64,000 nucleotides of DNA, taken from the NCBI RefSeq assembly GCF_963678635.1, contig NC_087063.1:12062368-12126367 (forward strand), read 5' to 3'. Below, piece after piece: positions 51,201-60,200 of this stretch. Made by a program: the position numbers and the translations under genes. Position 1 is the stretch's first letter. The number at the start of each line of letters is the position of its first letter. Source of the DNA: Symsagittifera roscoffensis. Its lineage: Eukaryota; Xenacoelomorpha; Acoela; Convolutidae. The notes beneath the pieces were generated by a model, which made no database searches, was not told the DNA's origin, and saw nothing but the letters and a program-made list of their open reading frames with translations.

Positions 51201-54200
51201 AATTGGCAAAATAAATTTGATTTCAACAATACTCAGCCAAACTTTCACCATATGCCACCAGTTGCACAACAGCCATATTCGCAATTGTACCCCCAAAATC
51301 AGCAGTACCCAAACATGTACCAAAATCAACAGCCAATGGTTCAAATGCATCCATCAGCACAATTTCAACAGTCCCAGAAATATCCGACGCAACAATTTGT
51401 CGTAAATCAAATGCCTCAAGCTGAAACGCAAAATCCCAACGGACCTTTTGGACCAATGGTGCGATCATCAGCCAAATTTTGTGACGTTTGTGGAAAATTT
51501 AACCACACAGCAAGTCACTGCTGGTGGCGACAGAAACCACAAGGACGCGGACAAAACTTCCCGTTTCCAAACGAGCCAAAAAACTAATAAAGCCACTGAG
51601 TCAGCCCCCTAAATCATCGAAATCACCTAAATCATCACCTAACGAACTTTTCCAACCTGATGAGATACTTAGCCTTTACGCAATAATCCCTGTGAAAGGA
51701 ACAGTACTGACGTACACGAAATTACGTTTCTCATCGGGATTACAACGTAGAGCCCTGGTCGATACAGGAGCCTGCGCAAATGTTATCTCAAAACAGACAT
51801 TTGAAGACCTAAAAGAAGAAAAATCGCTATTTCGCCCTCTTGAAGTAAATGAACCCAAACTGAAGAGAGTTAGAATGGCAGGAGGACAGCAAGTCTCCAT
51901 TGAAACTGAAGTAACGTTAGAATTCCGATTGGCAGACATGACCTTTATAGAATCATTTCTCGTTCTTCATGCAGCCAATTCAATAATTCTAGGAAATCCT
52001 TTCTATAAAAAACATCATATTCATGTCTGTCCGAAGTATAATCTACTGCATTTCAAAGATATGACCCTTCAAATCAACGAAATAAAACCTCCAAACGAGC
52101 CAAGAAGAGTCAATAGAGTGAAAAAATTCCCTTTGCTTATGACAAAACGTCAAACAATAGCCCCGCATCAGACAATTCTTGTAGAATGCCAGCTAGAGAA
52201 CACATGTCAAGACATGGAAAAAACTACCGGAATCGTGATTCCAGCTCAGGAATTTGAAGAAAACTGTGAAATTGCGTTCACTTCTTCAATAAGCGAAGTG
52301 CTGAAAAACAACCTGTTGTATATCACAGCGTTTAACATCACCGATCATCACATTACTTTGCCTTTCAAAACCGAAATTGGGAAATTTTCAATTCTGACTC
52401 TGAAAGAAGCAGAAAATTTATTCCCCATCGAACCTGAAATGATTGCATTTGCAAAAATGAACCACCCGGACGATATTGAAATGGGCATTAATGAGCTAAT
52501 TCAACAATCGTGTGATAGTCAGCAGCCCCAAATGAAGCATGAACCTGAGTATGAAAAATTTTGGTTTCCTACGCCTGAAACATGTCAAAACCCTGAATTA
52601 CTTCCTCAAATCCAACGCGACATTTACGACCAAATTCTTCATTTTCAAGGTCTTGAAAAACTTGAACCGAAAACGAAATGTCAAGATCGATTGAAATTTA
52701 TCAAGAACTTTAAGTGGGAGAATTCAGTGTTGACAGAAGACCAAAGGTCAAAAGTAGAAGATTTGCTTGTTGACTTTTCGGACATCTTTGCCAAACATAG
52801 ATTCGATGTTGGGTACAATTCCGACCTCAAAATCAAACTAAAACCGGAACACACACGACCTCTGTATACACAAGGACCACCTACGCCGATACATTTGCGA
52901 CACGAATTGACAGTGGAACTTGCCCTTATGCACTATTATGGACTTATAACAACATTGTCACATTCAAAATACAGTAGTCCACTATTTGCACATCGAAAGC
53001 CATCTGGTAAATTGCGGATGTTGATTGACCTCAGAAGGATAAACCATTCACTCAAGAATGACTATATCAACAGCAACTTTCCGATCTCAAACATGACCGA
53101 TGCTTCGAACCACTTCGCAGGAAAGAGCTTGTTTACCAAACTTGATTGCTCACAAGCATACCACTGTGTGCAAATGGCAGATGACCTTTCAGTCCAACTT
53201 TTGGCATTTAACTTCGGTTCACGAACTTACGCATACAAATGCCTGGCTCAAGGTCTAAGTAAATCAGTAACAGGATTTAGTTCTTTTATCCGACACTACC
53301 TTGATCCATGCTTAGCTGCGGACCTATGTACACAATTCATGGATGACATAGGGAGCGCTGTGTATAACTTCGATGAAATGATACCGACCCTTTCGAAAAT
53401 ATTCGAATGTGTACGGAAGTCAGGACTTAAATTGTCGCCGAACAAATGTGAGATCGGAACACAAAGACTGAAGTTCCTGGGTAACGTAATCACACCAGCA
53501 GGAGTGTCACCGGAACAAGAGAAAATCTCCACGTTCTTAAAGAAAATTAAAATGCCACAAACGGTTAAACAAGTTAAACGATTAATCGGTTTTGTACAGT
53601 TTTTTCGCAACTATATGCCAAGCCTAGGAGAAAAACTGATACCTTTTTATCGACTTCTCAGAAAAGATGTTGCTTTTCAAACAGATGAAGAGCACCATAA
53701 AAGTCTTGAAGTGCTCAAGCATGATCTGATACAAGCAACAGACATAACACTTCGGTTACCAAAACCAGGACTACAATACGTAATACTCTGTGACGCAAGC
53801 TATCATGGAACCGGTTTTGTGCTCATGGTTGAAGACTATGTGAAGACTGACAACAAAGGTGAAATGAAAACGTATGCACCAGTGTCTTTTGGTTCAAGAC
53901 TCTTCAATACAGCACAACTGAAGTTCTCCATATACTACAAAGAGTTCTTAGCTCTATATTTTGCTCTCGATCATTTCTCTCATTTCATTTGGGGATCATC
54001 CAAACCAGTGATAATACTGACTGATAATCGGAGCCTGACACAGTTTTTTCAAGCAAAAACCATTCCACCATCAGTTTGGAATTTCTTGGATCGAGTCATG
54101 GCATTTAACATCATCATCGCGCATATACCTGGAAAAGCAAATTATGCAGCAGATTTTCTCTCACGAATGCAAACAGACCCATCAGCTTCTCTCTCCCTGA

Positions 54201-57200
54201 AACTGACGGACAAAATTCCGGTACGAGAGATCCAAATCGACACGACAGCTAAAGTACCTGATGCATCTCTCAACCTGATCCAACCAATGGAGGAGATCTT
54301 TCCCGAAAAGAAGAAACTTGACGATAATCTGAGAACACAATTGATTGAACTAGGACTCTATGAAAACGTTATGCGAGAGCTCAACACGCAAGACGATAGC
54401 GATACTATTCAACCACAAAACTTCGTCCGACTATCAGGACCATTAATTGCCGCAGTTGGATATCCCGATCCTGCTGACATTTTTCATGACCTGAATTTGA
54501 GTCATGAAGTTCTCAATCTGAAAAATGAACAAGAAAAGGATCCTGATATCGAAGATGTGAAGAACTGGATACGGAACGAACAAGTTCCAAACCTCACGTA
54601 CGAAAACAGTCGAAAGAAGAAATATGCGAAGCAATTTAATCGACTCATACTTGAAAACGACGTTCTGTACCGAAACTTCTTCGATGACACAGGAAAGGTG
54701 AAGTATAAACAATACTGCCTACCTAAACATCGTTGGAAAGAAGTTGTGTATCGACTCCACAACTCGCCAACTGGCGGACATCTTGGAATGACAAGGACAT
54801 CAGAAGAGTTTAGAAAACGATTTTACCTTCCCGGCTTCACTGAATTTCTGAAAAATACGATTAAAAATTGCCTGACGTGTCTGCAACTCAAACAAGCAAC
54901 GGCAAAGCACCAGATTCCACCATTACAACCAATTTCATCATTGCAATGTTTCCCAGGCGATATGATGCAAATTGATATAGTTGGACCAATGAAGTCACCA
55001 GTCTACAAGTTTGTTCTCACTGGAATCGATGTATTCTCGAAATACTTGTTTGCAGCACCATTGACGAATGCTAGCGCTGATACTGTTGCAAGAGAACTTA
55101 CAAAGATGTTCTTTGTTCATAGTTATATCCCGAAGAAGATTCTAGCTGATCTTGGAAAGACATTTACTTCAGAACTGATGCACGAATTGACGACATTGCT
55201 CGAAATTCAACTTAACCATGCCACACTAAAACACCCGCAGACTATCGGTCTTGTCGAACGATCTCATGGACCACTTAAACGAATCCTAAAGCTGAACACT
55301 AATGAACAATGGTCGGACTGGCACAAATATGTCCCATTGGCAACATTTATCCACAATACTTCATACTCTTCATCAATTGGATGCTGCCCAAGCTCAATTT
55401 TCCATGGAAGAGAACCGACAAAACCACTTGATCTCCGCTTCTCAACGAAAGCAATTGAAACAGTAACAGCTGAATCTGATTTTGTCACGGCAATGCAAGA
55501 TGCGATGTTAGAAAAGTTCAAAGAAACGAAAAAGAACTTAATTTCAGCTTACCATAAATACCGAGGATATTACGATCAAAAAGCACTTGCCCAGCCACTG
55601 AAACAGCATTCATTTTGTTTATTATTAAATCCTCTGTTGACAACACAATCAGATTTTGGGAGCAAATCAATGCAAGTCTGGATACCATTGTACAGAGTTG
55701 AAAAAGTATTGACAAATTCAAACTACATCATTCGTAAAATGGGAACTAATTTCACACAATGCGTACACCGGATTCGTCTCAGACCTGTTATTCCACAGCA
55801 TCAACCAGAAGATCTCGAGACTATTGATCCAAGCAAATTTGAAACGGATCCCTCACTTGGTAAATACCGAAGTGAACCAGGACTCTTCGACGATTCTTTG
55901 CCCAAACTCTTAGACGACATCCAACCCGCAACCGGTGGACGAAGCAACCTTCCCGATGCACCTGCTCGAATCCGACTGTCAGTACCTCTTGGAGGACCCG
56001 CAGCAGCCCCAATCGCTCCTGCAGCAGTCCCAATTCCCGCAGCAGCACCAATAGTTGCACCATTGCCTCTGGTACCGCTACCAATAGCAGCACCGCCGCT
56101 ACCAGCACTTCCACCGGACCCAGATCCAGAACCCTTAGCTCCACCTGAGTTTGAATACAACGATGAACTAAATAACGACGAACGAATGAACGAGACAGCG
56201 GTTACAATGCCTACTACAGTTAATCTCGAAAACGATGGACAAAACATGGCCCAAGAAACATCGCGAACGAAGCGCAAAGCAGCAGTCGAAGCGCGAGACA
56301 AAATATTTTGCCAAACGCGCTTCAGCAACGATGTGAGATACCATCCAATACCCAGCCGCCCAAAACAACCGCGAAAGTATGGACTCCGAACCGTTGACGG
56401 ACACGAAGTGGCCCCAGTTACATTCATTCCACGATCAACGCAGAAGGACAATAAAGCAAATATACGAAAGAAAGCGGAGGAGGCGAATGAAGACTTTCCT
56501 CCACGAGAGGCGAAAAGGAACATTATTAAGGACAGCGTGAAGCGAGCGAAACAAATGACTAAACGAAAAGATGGGCCCAGCAGCAGCAAAGATTCGGTAA
56601 ATGCAATATATGAACCAAATATCTTTGTGGGATCAGGGGATGTTTTACAATTCCCTGGCTCTATAGCTCACTGCGTCTCAAGTGACTTTCAAATGGCAAA
56701 AGGAGTAGCACAGCAGATCAGCAGTGCCTACCCATGCATCAAACCAACCCTAAAAAGCATTGAAACACCGATAGTTGGATCATCAGTTTCAGTTTCTTTG
56801 CCTTGGGAAAACAAATCAATTTTTAATTTAGTCACTAAACCACAATTTTTTGACAAGCCAACATACTACGATTTGTCAAGAAGCCTCAACTGCATGAAGA
56901 AACAGCTAATCGAACAAGGAATCAAACAAATCGCTCTTCCCAAGATAGGATGTGGACTTGATAAACTACGAGAAAATACGGTTTTTAACATAATCTTCGA
57001 AATCTTCCGAAAAACAGACATCAAAGTCTTCATATACGTCTGACAACAATATCGACCCCCTCAATCATCATCATATGACCCCAAATGACGCTGCAGAAGC
57101 GCAGCGCAGGAGGAAATGTATAGAACTCGAGATATCAAAAAACACCTCAACCTCCCATGTATTAAGATCACGAATAAAAAAGTTTCGAGCACCCCGACAA

Positions 57201-60200
57201 CTCAGTGATCGGATCTCGAAAATTTTGACACCAGTGAGCTCTGTAGCACCAATGAGGAGCCTGCAGAAGCGCAGCGCAGGAGGAAATGTATAGAACTCGA
57301 GATATCAAAAAACACCTCAACCTCCCATGTATTAAGATCACGAATAAAAAAGTTTCGAGCACCCCGACAACTCAATGATCGGATCTCGAAAATTTTGACA
57401 CCAGTGAGCTCTGTAGCACCAATGAGGAGCCTGCAGAAGCGCAGCGCAGGAGGAAATGTATAGAACTCGAGATATCAAAAAACACCTCAACCTCCCATGT
57501 ATTAAGATCACGAATAAAAAAGTTTCGAGCACCCCGACAACTCAGTGATCGAATCTCAAAAATTTTGACACCAGTGAGCTCTCTAGCACCAATGAGGAGG
57601 ATCCTGAAGCCCGGCGGAGGAGGAATTGTTTAAAAGCCGAGATCTCAAAAATCACCCTCTCCGGCCATGTATTAAGATGGGGAATCAAAAATTCTCACGT
57701 CCCCCATCAAACTTCTGAATGGATTTTGAAAATTTCACTACCAATGATCCCAAGACCACCAATAAGGAGGCTCCAGAAGCTCGGCGGAGGAGGAAATGTG
57801 TACATCTCGAGATACGAAAAATCACCCTCACCGCCCATGTTTAAGCATTACGAATAAAAAAGTTTTTCGTCCCCCATCAACGAGTCGAAGGAAATTCAAA
57901 AATTTTGGGCTCATTAATCTTCAAATCACCAATGACGAACAGGCACGAAGTTGTTCCACTACCAGACCAAAATTTGATGACATACATCAATTCTCAACAT
58001 TCCCATGTATTAGTATAGGAAAAACAAGAAAAATAACTTTCGAGGGATATCTTTGCAGAAATGCGGAAAGAAAACACTCAAATGTGCCAGCAAAGATCCA
58101 ACGGAATTGTTAGGACAACCTCGAAAGTTTACAAGCATTGCTGAAAAACAACACGCGAACTTTAAAAGCTAATTAGAACATCATAAATATCAACAAATTT
58201 GATGAAAAACTGAAATTCATCAATTTTAATTCTAACTGATGCCAAATTTTGCTCAGGCGAACCAGCAAAATGCCTGAATCGCCTATACGAGTGATTTACA
58301 ACGTCTGTAGAAAACACGACGACAGACCACAAAAGCCAGATTCAGCACAAAAAGACGTTGATTGCGACAAAATGCAAAACCTTCGTCGAAATAGTGGAAA
58401 TCTGACAACAATCAAGGAAGCTTATCGCCTTCATTCAGGGAGTAAGGCCAACTAAGGCACAACACGCCTAATGGAAGAAGAAACGATGACTCCTGAGAAC
58501 ACAATCTGAAAAACCAAGTTCAACTTTTACGCACGTACACCAGAGTACAAATTGCTTTCCTAGTTGCAAACTTCAACAAAAAAGTGAATAATTCGACAAA
58601 ACAGATAACTGTGAAATTGTTGGAAATCTATTCGCAATTGAAGAGGCCATGAAAAGAATGAAGTCACCTCATTTGAAAAAGCAACAACCAATTCGGGCAC
58701 CAATGGAACAAAAGAAATGACTAGCAACCAACAAAGAAAGAAGATAAAAACAACGAAGCGACGAACAACAATCGTCTGCTACACGACACTACAGTACTTG
58801 CACCGCAAACTTAGTTATAGTTGACAACTGAACCTATTTTGCTATCATACACTTGATTCATTCATCTATCATTTAACTCCCATAACCCGACTCAATGTGG
58901 CTTTCTTTCCCCTTTTAAATATTTCCCATTTAAACTCAACTCACTTTTATTTCAAATTATTTAAATCGAAGTGATAATGTGTGCTTTTAAATGAGTGCTT
59001 AATTAAAGCTCGTTATAACGTGATACATAATAAACAATTTCCTTGTAGCAGTATATATTTTGTCAATTTGATTATAAGTTTTAAACTGAATTATTTTAAC
59101 TGTAAACAGTCAAAAACTCAAAACCACCCGGGAAGATTTCTTCTTGTGAGGTAGTGTGACATCACTACATGACGTCATGCATTCTTATGCTATAATAGAT
59201 AACATAATTAACCTTTTTAATGAAATGAAGTTCATACATTTATATTTATTTAACTATGTAAATATTGATGGTAATTAATACCAACCAGAGGAGATTTAGA
59301 CAGAGCTACTAATCAATTGGGTAGACTTGAAGAGAATAAAATATTAGAATCATGCTCTAACTTGCGCCGATCGACTAGCGATATTCCAGAAGTTAAGAAC
59401 CGAATCCTGCGTCCTTAAAAGCAAGATAAGTCTTAACCGCTCGAGACATATAAATTATGGAAACAATCAATAACAATCGATAGCCAGTAGCGCTAATTAA
59501 TATTCGAACAGCTTACAACATTATCATTAAACGACGATATAGCTGTCCACAGCCATCCGAAGGGACAATATATCACAATCATCATCTTCTCAAGCGTAAA
59601 ACAGTTGAATGAACATTCCCATATCACAATATTGGCCAATAAATCTTCTAGGTTTTGGTTTTTCTAAATTGTGGTTCAAATTTAGTTCAAAATTTAAGGT
59701 GGTCGACTGATGATCAAACTGGGAGACAAAGAACTGGATTACCATCAGGACTTCCGTTTCTACATGACTACTAAACTGGCCAACCCTCACTACAGTCCAG
59801 AGATATCGACCAAAGCGGCCATAGTGAACTTCGCCGTGAAGGAACAGGGCTTAGAAGCACAGCTGTTGGGTAACGCAACCTTTCATTCTTTCTAGAAGCT
59901 TTACCTGTAAGATTCAAAACTATCTTCAGGTCTGCTATAGCACGTTATTTGTGAAACTCAAGTCGAATTCGCTATGATTTAATTAATTTCAGGGAGAGCA
60001 CCCTTATGCTTAACTCAATAGTTGACATTCTGCGTCCGCGGTGAATGCTTTCCTAATCATTTTCTTGTAGAAACAAGAGCAATTTTTTCACCAGATATGT
60101 TTTTTGAATTTGACTAAACCAGCGAAAGTTTTAACAAACAGAGAATGGGTAGGGTACATAAACCAGCCAAAAGTTGCGCATTGCTTGACATTTGCATGAT

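Larger units (their letters stand above)
49226..59577 (+). mobile_element. Ty3/Gypsy LTR retrotransposon with macro-domain Pol
   Basis: 10,352 bp inserted in sense orientation in DNAH2 intron 41. Order: 5' LTR (49226-49648), primer-binding site (from 49649), leader, gag (50289-51587), -1 frameshift site (51578-51584), pol (to 57043), long non-coding 3' region with tandem repeats, 3' LTR (59155-59577). The flanks are ATCAT direct repeats. LTRs differ at one base of 423 and both reading frames are open, so this is a very recent and possibly active copy. Domain order PR-RT-RH-IN and the DTGA, FMDD and DX35E motifs place it in Ty3/Gypsy. No envelope-like frame. Unusual additions are the C-terminal macro domain and the 2.1-kb repeat-bearing 3' region. 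Confidence 0.97.

Noticed and set aside
51524-51526. Independent start codon for pol
   Set aside because: The base triplet is GTG, not ATG, and the first in-frame ATG lies 38 codons after the protease active Asp. Frameshifting explains expression better.
55801-56589. 262-codon open frame on the minus strand within pol
   Set aside because: Shadow of the Pro/Ala-rich linker: GC-rich low-complexity codons leave the opposite strand open. Its Gly/Ser/Arg-rich product has no domain pattern.
57075-57532. Short frames on both strands in the 170-bp array
   Set aside because: Identical peptides recur once per repeat unit, so these are repeat translations, not genes.
57091-57938. CRISPR-like array
   Set aside because: Repeats are direct and contiguous with no unique spacers, and the genome is eukaryotic.
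58249-58455. Possible third retrotransposon gene
   Set aside because: 68 codons, no signal peptide, membrane segment or known motif; chance frame in a non-coding region.
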